From positions 1 to 64,000 of the forward strand of contig JANYGZ010000091.1 of the NCBI GenBank assembly GCA_025362235.1: a stretch of 64,000 bases of DNA. Reading direction: 5' to 3'. The position numbers and the translations under genes are program-made. The first letter of the stretch is position 1, and every line of letters begins with the position of its first letter. This stretch comes from Ferruginibacter sp. (lineage in GTDB: Bacteria > Bacteroidota > Bacteroidia > Chitinophagales > Chitinophagaceae). Below the pieces are notes generated by a model. The model worked only from the letters and a program-made list of their open reading frames with translations, was not told the DNA's origin and searched no databases. Positions 17,984 through 26,376 of the stretch are shown one piece after another.

Positions 17984-18024
17984 AACATAGTAAATGTCAA
18001 ATTAGATTTGACATTTACTATGTT
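17984..18024. repeat. 3' palindrome of the ATPase cassette (19-bp perfect arms)
   Basis: Arms 17984-18002 and 18006-18024 are perfect reverse complements around TAG. The core TAGTAAATGTCAAAT differs at one base from that of the 5' palindrome. There is no T-run after it, so it is not a normal terminator. The following 250 bases up to the dxs terminator hold no recognised gene. Confidence 0.9.
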
Positions 18025-18272
18025 GCAAAAATGGTTAATTTGTTGATGATATTCCCCAATTAAAAAATAAGCATTGTAGTTTATTAATAGAATTTTATTA
18101 TTACAGCCTACTTTTTTATTGATTTATGTAAAAAATAACTTATTGAATTAATACAACCCAAGATAGGCAGCTTTACGCAACTATAAAAATATCACCCACC
18201 GATAAAAGCCACACAATGGCATGCAGTAAAAGAGGCAACGATGCTGCCATGAAAAATTGCTGCATGGGCCAA

Positions 18273-18298
18273 CAAAAAAACCGGCACAAGACCGGTTT
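18273..18298 (-). terminator. Terminator of dxs
   Basis: On the minus strand a 7-bp stem AAACCGG/CCGGTTT (18292-18298 with 18278-18284) leads into a T-run (A-run at 18274-18280 on the plus strand). It lies about 25 bases past the dxs stop codon. Confidence 0.8.
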
Positions 18299-18321
18299 AA
18301 AAATTTTATGTTGAATCTAGG

Positions 18322-20256
18322 TTATTGAAACGTGGTGTTTACCTGTACTTTTTCTTTCATCATTTCCCGCAATACTGCCGCAATAGCATTAGCATCTAAA
18401 CCAATTTCTTCGTACAACTGTTTGGGTGTTCCATGCTCTACCAGTCTGTCTGGGATGCCCATAATTTTTACAGTTGCCTTGTAGCCATGCGCATTCATAA
18501 ATTCCAGTACTGCTGAGCCAAAACCACCTACTACTGTACCATCTTCAATAGTAATTATTTTATTGTATTTGCTAAACACTTCATGTAATAACTCTTCGTC
18601 GATGGGCTTTACAAAACGCATATCATAATGCGCCGGATTAATATCTTCGGCTTTTACATCACGGATAGCGGAAGCCGCAAAATTTCCCGGATGACCAAAA
18701 GAAAGTATCGCAATATCCTGTCCATCTTTTAATTTTCTTCCCTTGCCAATCTGTATTTCCTCAAACGCTGTCTTCCATTCGGGCATCACCCCTTCTCCTC
18801 GTGGATAGCGGATTACAAATGGATTTTTTGTGGTTTCCAGCTGCGATGTGTACATGAGGTTACGCAATTCTTTTTCATTCATTGGTGCACTAACTACCAT
18901 GTTGGGGATACAGCGCATGTAGGCAATATCGTAACAGCCATGATGTGTTGCGCCATCTTCGCCTACAAGGCCTGCCCTGTCTAAACAAAAAACCACCGGT
19001 AATTTTTGTATCGCCACATCATGCACTACCATATCGTATGCCCTTTGCATAAAGGAAGAATATATATTGCAAAATACCCGCATACCCTGTGTTGCCAAAC
19101 CGGCACTTAATGTTACTGCATGTTGTTCACAAATGCCCACATCAAAAGCCCTGTTGGGCATTTTTTCCATCATATATTTTAAAGACGAGCCACTGGGCAT
19201 TGCTGGTGTAATACCCATTATTTTCTCATTCATTTCTGCCAGTTCAATAATGGTATGCCCAAATACATCCTGGTATTTTGGTGGCTGCGGAATATCAAAT
19301 TTTTTCTTTTGTATTTCACCTGTTACTTTATCAAATAAGCCTGGCGCATGCCATTTGGTTTGATCTTTTTCTGCCAGTACATATCCTTTTCCTTTAACCG
19401 TTTTGATATGCAAAATTTTAGGGCCGGGAATATTTTTTAAATCGGTCAATGTATCAACCAGCTTCGTAATATTATGCCCGTCAATAGGTCCGAAATACCG
19501 CAGGTTGAGTGCTTCAAATAAATTGGCGCTGCTGCTGACCATACCTTTTATACCATCGGTTAATTTTTGCGCCATGGAACGGGAAAATGTTTTACCCACT
19601 GGTAACTTACCTAATAAATTCCACACATCATCTTTTACTTTATTATATGTATGAGACGTAGTGATATCAGTAAGGTATTCTTTTAATGCTCCCACATTGG
19701 GGTCAATGCTCATGCAGTTATCATTCAAAATAATAAGCAAGTTACTGTTTGCAATACCTGCATGGTTCATGGCTTCAAAAGCCAGGCCTGCCGTCATGGC
19801 GCCGTCACCGATAACAGCAATATGTTGTCTGTCTTTTTCTCCTTTGTAATAACTGGCCATTGCCATGCCTAAAGCTGCACTGATAGAAGTAGAAGAATGG
19901 CCGACACCAAAAGTATCATACTCACTTTCATTCCTGTTCGGGAAACCACTTAAGCCATGGTATTTTCTATTAGTAGGAAACTGGTCTCTTCTGCCGGTTA
20001 ATATTTTATGGCCGTAGGCCTGGTGACCTACATCCCACACCAACTGATCGTATGGTGTATCAAAAACATAATGTAATGCCACACTCAATTCCACCACACC
20101 AAGACTGGCAGCAAAATGCCCTCCATACACGCTTACCACATCAATGATATATTGACGCAATTCGTCAGAAACAAGGTGCAATTGCTCCCTGCTTAATTTT
20201 TTAAGGTCTTCAGGGTTATTTATATCACTTAATAATTTGCTGGCTTTTATTTCCAT
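18322..20256 (-). CDS. dxs: 1-deoxy-D-xylulose-5-phosphate synthase
   Basis: DXS condenses pyruvate and glyceraldehyde-3-phosphate in the first step of the MEP isoprenoid pathway, with thiamine diphosphate. The 644-residue protein has DVGHQAYGHKILTGR, IAVIGDGAMTAGLAFEAMNHAG (the GDG motif), LIILNDNCMSI, GPIDGHNITKLV, the FDVGICEQHAVTLSAGLATQG segment and VFCLDRAGLVGEDGATHHG. Length and motifs are complete. It is a single-gene unit with its own terminator. IspG of the same pathway is at 42.8 kb. Confidence 0.97.
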   Translation of the reverse strand: MEIKASKLLSDINNPEDLKKLSREQLHLVSDELRQYIIDVVSVYGGHFAASLGVVELSVALHYVFDTPYDQLVWDVGHQAYGHKILTGRRDQFPTNRKYHGLSGFPNRNESEYDTFGVGHSSTSISAALGMAMASYYKGEKDRQHIAVIGDGAMTAGLAFEAMNHAGIANSNLLIILNDNCMSIDPNVGALKEYLTDITTSHTYNKVKDDVWNLLGKLPVGKTFSRSMAQKLTDGIKGMVSSSANLFEALNLRYFGPIDGHNITKLVDTLTDLKNIPGPKILHIKTVKGKGYVLAEKDQTKWHAPGLFDKVTGEIQKKKFDIPQPPKYQDVFGHTIIELAEMNEKIMGITPAMPSGSSLKYMMEKMPNRAFDVGICEQHAVTLSAGLATQGMRVFCNIYSSFMQRAYDMVVHDVAIQKLPVVFCLDRAGLVGEDGATHHGCYDIAYMRCIPNMVVSAPMNEKELRNLMYTSQLETTKNPFVIRYPRGEGVMPEWKTAFEEIQIGKGRKLKDGQDIAILSFGHPGNFAASAIRDVKAEDINPAHYDMRFVKPIDEELLHEVFSKYNKIITIEDGTVVGGFGSAVLEFMNAHGYKATVKIMGIPDRLVEHGTPKQLYEEIGLDANAIAAVLREMMKEKVQVNTTFQ

Positions 20257-20424
20257 GCTTTTATTTTTGCGCTGTAAAGTTACGGTTTTAGCTGTTTTTA
20301 TTGCTTTTAAACAAATAATAACGTAAAAAGTTATAATACATTATTTAATAGGTCGCTAATGTACAATGAACGATAAAAAAGCAATAAAAGTTTTGAATGA
20401 ATCGAGATTTTATGATGTAACCCC

Positions 20425-21141
20425 CTAGTGAGCATATTGCATCATATTCAACATCAAATCGGGGTTGGGGCAGTTTCGTAAATATTTTTCTCTTTCAGCA
20501 ATTGTACAAACACCCGGATAATCGCCCCTGCTTAAGCGCAAATCGCTAATTATCTGAAAGTGCAGGTGTGGCGGCCAGTCGCCATTCTCTTTTGGCTCGC
20601 CAAAATGACCCAGTAATTCTCCACGGCTGATATATTTTCCTTCCTGCAAATTTGCAAGATCTGCCAGGCTAAGATGACCATATAATGTATAAAACACAAT
20701 AGTGTTTAACTGGTGTTGCAAAATAATGGTAGCGCCGTAATCTCCAAAATTATCGTTAAAAGCAAAGCTATGTACAGTGCCGCCAACAGGTACAAAAACT
20801 TTTGTGCCAACTGCTCCCCAAATATCTATACCAAGGTGAATGGAACGGGCAGCTTCTTCATTGGCAGATGCTGAACCTGGTGTTTTAAAATGATCACTTC
20901 GCTTATAAAGAATCCTGTCTTCAGCATAACCACCTATGCCGTATTTGGCATTTGCGCTTGATAGTTTGTTATTGACATATGTAGAAAATGCTCCAGTATC
21001 CGCAATCATTTCGGCAGTCAAGTCTTTATTAGCTGCTGTAAAATCAAAGTGAAATAGTTTGTCTGTTGCAGGGTTAAAATCTACAACACGACGAAAATTT
21101 TCCTGCTCTTTTTGTAAAACATTTTCCAGCTTACTATTCAT
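20425..21141 (-). CDS. M23-family (LytM-type) peptidase without a signal peptide
   Basis: The 238-residue protein has the LytM zinc site: HLGID with His102 and Asp106, YGH with His156, and HLHF with His192 and His194. Family members cut peptidoglycan cross-links. No signal peptide or membrane segment is visible before the domain, so export by the usual route is not evident; it may act in the cytoplasm or use another way out. Residues 61-100, with KYGIGGYAEDR, match other stand-alone Bacteroidota members. It begins 18 bases after leuS and is probably co-transcribed with it. Confidence 0.85.
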   Translation of the reverse strand: MNSKLENVLQKEQENFRRVVDFNPATDKLFHFDFTAANKDLTAEMIADTGAFSTYVNNKLSSANAKYGIGGYAEDRILYKRSDHFKTPGSASANEEAARSIHLGIDIWGAVGTKVFVPVGGTVHSFAFNDNFGDYGATIILQHQLNTIVFYTLYGHLSLADLANLQEGKYISRGELLGHFGEPKENGDWPPHLHFQIISDLRLSRGDYPGVCTIAEREKYLRNCPNPDLMLNMMQYAH

Positions 21142-21159
21142 AAAGTGAAGGTAGCTTTA

Positions 21160-24100
21160 TTACACTACCACGTTGACCATTTTATTTTTTACGTAGATGA
21201 TCTTTTTTGGATCTTTTCCTTCCAGCCATTTTTGCACAATATCATTTTGCAATACCATTTTTTCTACAGCAGCCTGGTCGAGATCTAACGCGAGGTTTAT
21301 ATTGGCCCTTACTTTTCCATTGATGGAGATGGGATATTCTTTACTGCTCTCTACCAATAATGCAGGATTAAATGTTGGATATGCGGCATCTAATACAGAA
21401 CCCTGGTTACCCAATTGGTTCCATAATTCTTCTGCAATATGCGGCGCATAAGGTGTTAATAAAATCAACAACTTTTCCAGCACTTCTTTTTTGTGGCATT
21501 TACTATCTGCTAACTCATTTACACAAATCATAAAAGTACTCACGGCTGTATTAAAACTAAAACGCTCTGTATCTTCATCTATTTTTTTAATAGCACGGTG
21601 AAGTATTTTTAATTCTGCATCGGTTGCTTTTTCTTCATTCCAAACCTTGCCTTTTAAGTCATCATAAAACAGGCGCCAAAGTTTGCGCAAAAAACGGTGT
21701 ACCCCTTCAATACCCTTTGTATCCCATGGTTTGCTCATTTCTACAGGGCCGAGAAACATTTCATACATACGGAAAGTATCGGCACCGTATTTCAAAACTA
21801 AATCGTCTGGATTAACTGCATTAAGTTTTGATTTTGACATTTTTTCAATCTCACTACTTGTGAAGAATTTTTTTTCTTCGACAATATTATGTTTATAATC
21901 ATACCATTTACCGTCAACAAAATACCCTTCTTTAGTATAAAAAATAGAATCTTTATCTTGTAAAGATTCATTATAGTAAGTGGCTATGTCAAGTTTGTTA
22001 GAATCCACATATTTTACATTTACATGTATCCTAACTAATTTGTTTACGTCGGTGATTAAGTCAGAAGAAATATAATGACTCATTAACCGATTTCCAAAAT
22101 TACGAGCTTGTAAATCGTGAATCGCAGTCAAATTACTACTTACTAAAATTTTATAAATTTCTTCCTTATCGCCACGGTTGTTAAGTTGAGAAACTCCCGT
22201 TATCATTCCCTGATTCACCAATTTTTTGTAAGGCTCCTCAAAACCAATATATCCCAAATCAAATAAAACTTTTGTCCATAACCGGCTATACAATAAATGG
22301 CCCACTGCATGCTCTGTACCGCCAATGTACAAATCAACCTGGTTCCAGTAATCACTTGCTTTTCTATCACAAAAAGTTGCTGCATTATGCGGATCCATAT
22401 AACGTAAAAAATACCAGGAAGAACCTGCATAGCCGGGCATTGTAGAGGTTTCACGTTTGACCTCACCCCCAGCCCCTCTCCAAAAGAGAGGGGAGCTTGA
22501 CCCTGCTGCTTTATGGAGCTTTTCGCTTTCAGTATTATTTGCTTCTGTAGTGTTTGCTTCTACTTTCTTTGCTTCGTTTGTTGACAGACTTTCTTCTTCT
22601 TTTAGTTTTTTGGAAATAGTTTCTATTACTTGTTTTAAACTCTTTTTTATTTCATCGTTGGTAAAACGAATCATTTCAAAACCATTTTCTGCCAGCCAGT
22701 TTTGTCTCGCTGCATCAAACTTTTGTTGTTCTGGTTCATTATGATATTCACCATCAATTTCGATAATTAATTTTTTATCCAGGCAAACAAAATCCGGAAT
22801 GTATCCGGCTATTGGATGCTGCCTCCTGAATTTAAAGCCTTCAATTTTTCTATCTCTTACTTCCTGCCAGACAATATTCTCTGCCTCTGTTAAATCCTTA
22901 CGATTGTCTTTTGCAAAAGGCAAAGTATTTCTCCATTCCTGTTCCGTACTATTAAAATACCCAGGAGATTCTTTTGAGTCACCTCTCCCCAAACCTATAG
23001 CAGAATCACCGATACTGTGATCTCCAACTCCCCTCTCTTTCGGAGAGGGGCTGGGGGTGAGGTCACGCAGATACACCCAGTCTGTTATATTAGCCAATGG
23101 CCCCTCACCTTCCGGTCCGGGGCTGTATTTATCTACCGGTGGTAATATCAATGGCAATTCCTCAGCATCCAGCGGAATGGCAATCCCATCAGTCCAGATA
23201 ATGGGAAATGGTTCGCCCCAATAACGCTGGCGGCTAAAACCTGCATCCCTCATCCTGTAGTTTACTTTGCGTTTACCAATACCCAGTTCTTCAATTTTAT
23301 TAACCGCTACATCAATGGCATCTTTCATCAACAACCCGTTTAAAAAACCTGAGTTTTCCAATACGGCATCTTTTGTAGCATTGGCTTCTTCCCCATTATA
23401 ATGATTGCCGATAATATTAGTAATAGGAATATTAAAATGTTTGGCAAAATTATAATCACGCTGATCGCCGCATGGTACTGCCATGATTGCGCCTGTGCCA
23501 TAGCCCGCTAAAACATATTCTGCTATCCAGATAGGTATTTCTTTTCCGTCAAAAGGATTGATGGCATAGGCCCCGGTAAAGCAACCTGTTATTTGTTTTA
23601 CTTCGGCTAAGCGTTCCCGTTCGCTGCGGCTTTTTACATAAGCAAGATATTTTTCTATTGATTTTTTTTGATCAGCAGAAGTTAATTTATTTACCAGCTC
23701 ATGCTCGGGAGCAACCACCATAAAATCTACACCAAAAATTGTGTCGGGTCTCGTAGTATATACTCTTAATTTTTCATTGCTGGTTTTAATGGTAAAGTCC
23801 ATTTCAGCACCCTGACTTTTACCAATCCAGTTGCGCTGCATTTCTTTCATGCTATCGCTGAACTCTACTTTTTCTAAACCTTCCAGCAACCTGTCGGCAT
23901 AAGCAGTTATTCTTAAATACCATTGACGCATTTTCTTTTTTTCAACCGGGTAACCTCCCCTCTCGCTTACACCATTTACCACTTCATCATTGGCCAATAC
24001 TGTACCCAATGCTTCGCACCAGTTTACCTCACCATAAGCACAAAATGCCAGGCGGCGTTTCATTAAAATATCTTCCTGTTCCTTTTTAGAAAAAGCATTC

Positions 24101-24630
24101 CACTGTGCTGCGGTAAAATTTTTATTTCCCTTTGTTTCGTATTTTTTTACAAGGTCTGCAATAGGCCTTGCCTTTTGTTGTGTATTGCAGAAATAGCTAT
24201 TAAATAATTCTAAAAATATCCACTGAGTCCATTTGTAATATTGAGGATCGCTTGTTCGTAATTCCCTGTCCCAATCGTAACAAAAACCAATTTTATCCAG
24301 TTGGGTTTTAAATGTAGCAATATTTTTTTCGGTAGTATCAGCGGGGTGCTGGCCTGTTTCCAATGCATACTGTTCGGCGGGTAAACCAAAACTATCAAAC
24401 CCCATGGGGTGTAAAACATTAAACCCTTTTAATCTTTTATAACGGCTGTAAATATCACTGGTTATATAACCCAGCGGATGCCCCACATGCAGCCCTGCAC
24501 CGCTTGGATAGGGAAACATATCCAGCACATAATATTTTGGCTTATCTGATTCGTTGGATACTTTGTATACCTTATCGGCCTTCCACTGATCCTGCCACTT
24601 TTTTTCTATTTCGTTAAATCTGTATTCCAT
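21160..24630 (-). CDS. leuS: Leucine--tRNA ligase carrying an in-frame DUF559 insertion
   Basis: LeuRS charges tRNA-Leu. The protein has the HIGH-type motif HVGH at 48-51, the editing-domain region near 240-450 with TTRPDTIFGVDFMV, AVPCGDQRDY and GFSRQRYWGEPFPI. After the insertion come RETSTMPGYAGSSWYFLRY, KMSKS at 930-934 and a complete anticodon-binding and C-terminal domain. At 1156 residues it is about 200 longer than usual: residues 523-724 (202 aa) come from an element with inverted-repeat ends and a DUF559 nuclease-like domain. Removing these leaves 954 residues in uninterrupted frame (DWVYLR then KRETSTMPG). LeuRS is essential, so the fusion is presumably active unless a second copy exists. 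It begins the leuS-M23 unit. Confidence 0.95.
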   Translation of the reverse strand: MEYRFNEIEKKWQDQWKADKVYKVSNESDKPKYYVLDMFPYPSGAGLHVGHPLGYITSDIYSRYKRLKGFNVLHPMGFDSFGLPAEQYALETGQHPADTTEKNIATFKTQLDKIGFCYDWDRELRTSDPQYYKWTQWIFLELFNSYFCNTQQKARPIADLVKKYETKGNKNFTAAQWNAFSKKEQEDILMKRRLAFCAYGEVNWCEALGTVLANDEVVNGVSERGGYPVEKKKMRQWYLRITAYADRLLEGLEKVEFSDSMKEMQRNWIGKSQGAEMDFTIKTSNEKLRVYTTRPDTIFGVDFMVVAPEHELVNKLTSADQKKSIEKYLAYVKSRSERERLAEVKQITGCFTGAYAINPFDGKEIPIWIAEYVLAGYGTGAIMAVPCGDQRDYNFAKHFNIPITNIIGNHYNGEEANATKDAVLENSGFLNGLLMKDAIDVAVNKIEELGIGKRKVNYRMRDAGFSRQRYWGEPFPIIWTDGIAIPLDAEELPLILPPVDKYSPGPEGEGPLANITDWVYLRDLTPSPSPKERGVGDHSIGDSAIGLGRGDSKESPGYFNSTEQEWRNTLPFAKDNRKDLTEAENIVWQEVRDRKIEGFKFRRQHPIAGYIPDFVCLDKKLIIEIDGEYHNEPEQQKFDAARQNWLAENGFEMIRFTNDEIKKSLKQVIETISKKLKEEESLSTNEAKKVEANTTEANNTESEKLHKAAGSSSPLFWRGAGGEVKRETSTMPGYAGSSWYFLRYMDPHNAATFCDRKASDYWNQVDLYIGGTEHAVGHLLYSRLWTKVLFDLGYIGFEEPYKKLVNQGMITGVSQLNNRGDKEEIYKILVSSNLTAIHDLQARNFGNRLMSHYISSDLITDVNKLVRIHVNVKYVDSNKLDIATYYNESLQDKDSIFYTKEGYFVDGKWYDYKHNIVEEKKFFTSSEIEKMSKSKLNAVNPDDLVLKYGADTFRMYEMFLGPVEMSKPWDTKGIEGVHRFLRKLWRLFYDDLKGKVWNEEKATDAELKILHRAIKKIDEDTERFSFNTAVSTFMICVNELADSKCHKKEVLEKLLILLTPYAPHIAEELWNQLGNQGSVLDAAYPTFNPALLVESSKEYPISINGKVRANINLALDLDQAAVEKMVLQNDIVQKWLEGKDPKKIIYVKNKMVNVVV
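22459..22493 (+). repeat. Inverted repeat, copy A, of the DUF559 element
   Basis: This 35-bp unit begins GACCTCACCCCCAGCC and contains its own hairpin (CCCCTCTC with GAGAGGGG). It marks the 3' end of the element relative to leuS. It is GC-rich against AT-rich surroundings. Confidence 0.9.
23030..23064 (-). repeat. Inverted repeat, copy B, of the DUF559 element
   Basis: This is the reverse complement of copy A apart from one base in the hairpin loop (CCGAAAG against CCAAAAG). It marks the 5' end of the element relative to leuS and encodes TPSPSPKERG in the leuS frame. Confidence 0.9.
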
Positions 24631-24968
24631 TGAACCGTATTTATGTAATCCTTTTTAAACGGGGTAATTATATGCTGTACAATATTGCTTAATCAAATAC
24701 ACAGGTAACTATTGTATGTTGGTGGTTTTCGATTACTGCTTACAGTATTTTAAAAAACCAGGCATCAGAAAATCTTTCTTAAATGTTTTGTGAAAGAAAA
24801 GTTATTTTATCCCTCTTTCAACAACAAGCTATTCAATAATAAAAATATATTTACCGGGTAATCGTTTTGAATCGGGCAAAAATACAGTAAAGAAGGTAAA
24901 ATTCTTTATTTTTGCCCGCCTGTCAACAGCAGCTGATAAACTACTAACCATCAAACAATAAAAATATT
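24631..24968. other. Intergenic region between divergent leuS and ftsX
   Basis: These 338 bases hold no open frame, repeat or RNA gene that I can support. The only signal is TATTTTTG at 24907-24914, a -7 box pointing toward ftsX, 55 bases before its ATG. A leuS promoter must also lie here but is not evident. Confidence 0.4.
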
Positions 24969-25847
24969 ATGGCTCAATTCGGAAAAGCAAGCAGTAAACG
25001 TGGCCAGCCAACTTATGCCTATGCTATTATTGGTGTAGCCCTTGTATTGTTCTTATTTGGTATTGTAGGCTGGTTTTTTCTAAACCTTCGTAAATCAGGC
25101 GATTATTTTAAAGAAAATATACAGGTGCATGCTTTTTTATATCCTGAAGCAGGAAATAGTAAAATTGACAGTCTTAAAAATTACATAGCCGCTATTCCAT
25201 ACGCACGAAACGTTCAACATATTACAAAAGAAATGGCAGCGCAGGAATGGAACAAAGACAATGACAGCACCTGGAAAAAATTACTCGACTACAATCCTTT
25301 GCCCGAAAGCATTGATTTCTATATAAAGGCCGATCATGTAGAAAAAGACAGCCTTAATATGCTATCTGAAAATCTGCAAAATACATTTCCAGGGGTTATT
25401 AAGGAATTTCAATTTCCTACAGAAACTGTTAGTAAAATAAGCGGGTTTGTAAAAACGGGTGCCTTGATTTTTTTGATAGGGGCCATTATTCTTACCATTT
25501 TGGTAATTTTTTCTATTGATAATACCATCAGGCTGGCTATGTACAGTAACCGCTTTTTAATAAAAACCATGCAGATGGTGGGCGCAACAAGAGGTTTTAT
25601 TGCAAGGCCAATTACTGCAAGAGCTGTTATTAACGGGCTGATAGCTTCTGGATTGGCCATATTGGCTATTTGGGGAACCATTATGTTAATGGAAAGCCTG
25701 GTACCTAATTTTAAATTGCTTCACGATAACAAAAGCCTGATCATTTTATTTTTGATTATCATTGTACTGGGAGTTATTATGACTTTATCGAGCACTTACC
25801 TGGCAGTATTAAAGTACCTTAAAATGAAGCTGGACGAACTGTATTAA
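24969..25847 (+). CDS. ftsX: Cell-division ABC permease FtsX
   Basis: FtsX pairs with the ATPase FtsE and activates wall hydrolases at the division site. The 292-residue protein has a first membrane segment near 20-42, a periplasmic domain with VHAFLYPEAG and the NPLPESIDFYIKAD motif, then three segments near 168-190, 215-238 and 255-280. ISGFVKTGALIFLIGAIIL and MQMVGATRGFIARPI are typical. ftsE is not adjacent, which is usual in Bacteroidota. It heads a group with the DUF3098 protein and uppP. Confidence 0.93.
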   Translation: MAQFGKASSKRGQPTYAYAIIGVALVLFLFGIVGWFFLNLRKSGDYFKENIQVHAFLYPEAGNSKIDSLKNYIAAIPYARNVQHITKEMAAQEWNKDNDSTWKKLLDYNPLPESIDFYIKADHVEKDSLNMLSENLQNTFPGVIKEFQFPTETVSKISGFVKTGALIFLIGAIILTILVIFSIDNTIRLAMYSNRFLIKTMQMVGATRGFIARPITARAVINGLIASGLAILAIWGTIMLMESLVPNFKLLHDNKSLIILFLIIIVLGVIMTLSSTYLAVLKYLKMKLDELY

Positions 25848-25908
25848 CTTACCCAAAACATTTAATTAAAATTTTATTCTTTTATTTGCATTTATAAATT
25901 ATTTTTTA

Positions 25909-26178
25909 ATGATCACTAACAAAAAACAAACTGCACCAAACCCATTATTTGGTAAAGAAAATTTTATCTGGATGTTAATTGGTTTGGTAATAATGGCCAT
26001 CGGGTTTTTTATAATGGCAGGCGGTAAAAGTGCCGACCCAACCAAGTTTAACGACAATGAAATATATAGTTTTACAAGAATTACTTTGGCACCTTTTTTA
26101 ATTATTGCAGGTTTTGTAGTGGAAATATTTGCCATTATGAAAAAGCCTAAGGAAGGGAATGGCATAAAAAGTTTATAA
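25909..26178 (+). CDS. DUF3098 small membrane protein
   Basis: This 89-residue protein has two membrane segments (near 21-42 and 65-84) around a short loop with GGKSADPTKFNDNEIYSFTRIT. The FGKENFIWMLIG start and the GGKS loop are the DUF3098 signature. The gene order ftsX, DUF3098, uppP is conserved across Bacteroidota, suggesting an envelope or division role, but no activity is known. A terminator follows, so uppP has its own promoter. Confidence 0.85.
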   Translation: MITNKKQTAPNPLFGKENFIWMLIGLVIMAIGFFIMAGGKSADPTKFNDNEIYSFTRITLAPFLIIAGFVVEIFAIMKKPKEGNGIKSL

Positions 26179-26222
26179 GACTTATTAACTGCGTTTAACT
26201 TTAGTTGCTACAAAATAATTTT

Positions 26223-26249
26223 AATGCGATGTTTTAATATCGCATTTTT
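26223..26249 (+). terminator. Terminator after the DUF3098 gene
   Basis: An 8-bp stem AATGCGAT/ATCGCATT (26223-26230 with 26239-26246) is followed by a T-run, 44 bases after the stop codon. It separates ftsX-DUF3098 from uppP. Confidence 0.75.
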
Positions 26250-26376
26250 ATTATTCCAAAAGTAGAGTAACTACTTAGAAATTACTTACTCTAAATACAT
26301 CATTTACCTTATTTACTTTTTAAACCTTATATACTTTTTAAACCTTTTACTTTAACCACAAAACATACTAAAAATA

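Larger units (their letters stand above)
22459..23064 (-). mobile_element. 606-bp element with DUF559 endonuclease-like domain inside leuS
   Basis: The element is bounded by 35-bp inverted repeats (22459-22493 and 23030-23064) that match at 34 of 35 positions, and its length of 606 bp is an exact multiple of three. In the leuS frame it encodes DLTPSPSPKERG from one repeat, a spacer, a DUF559 (Vsr-like, PD-(D/E)XK) domain over roughly residues 563-677, a low-complexity Glu/Asn/Thr linker, and SSPLFWRGAGGEV from the other repeat. Domain marks are LTEAEN, FKFRRQHPI, IPDFVCLDKKLIIEIDG, YHNE and MIRFTNDEI. There is no in-frame Met before the domain, so it appears to be translated only as part of LeuRS. 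Intein splice residues (N-terminal Cys/Ser, C-terminal His-Asn) are absent. Confidence 0.85.

Noticed and set aside
18216..18314. Short Cys-rich frame of 32 residues (MACSKRGNDAAMKNCC start) on the plus strand
   Set aside because: It overlaps the dxs terminator in antisense and has no promoter box or recognised homologue; probably chance.
22970..23000. A third copy of the end repeat inside the leuS element (GC-rich stretch with CCTCTCCCC)
   Set aside because: It resembles only short, permuted parts of the 35-bp repeat and lacks its internal hairpin.
22459..23064. Intein or self-splicing intron explanation for the leuS insertion
   Set aside because: The first residue is Asp, no Cys/Ser/Thr with His-Asn end is present, and the segment is fully open in the leuS frame with protein-coding conservation; no intron signatures are seen.
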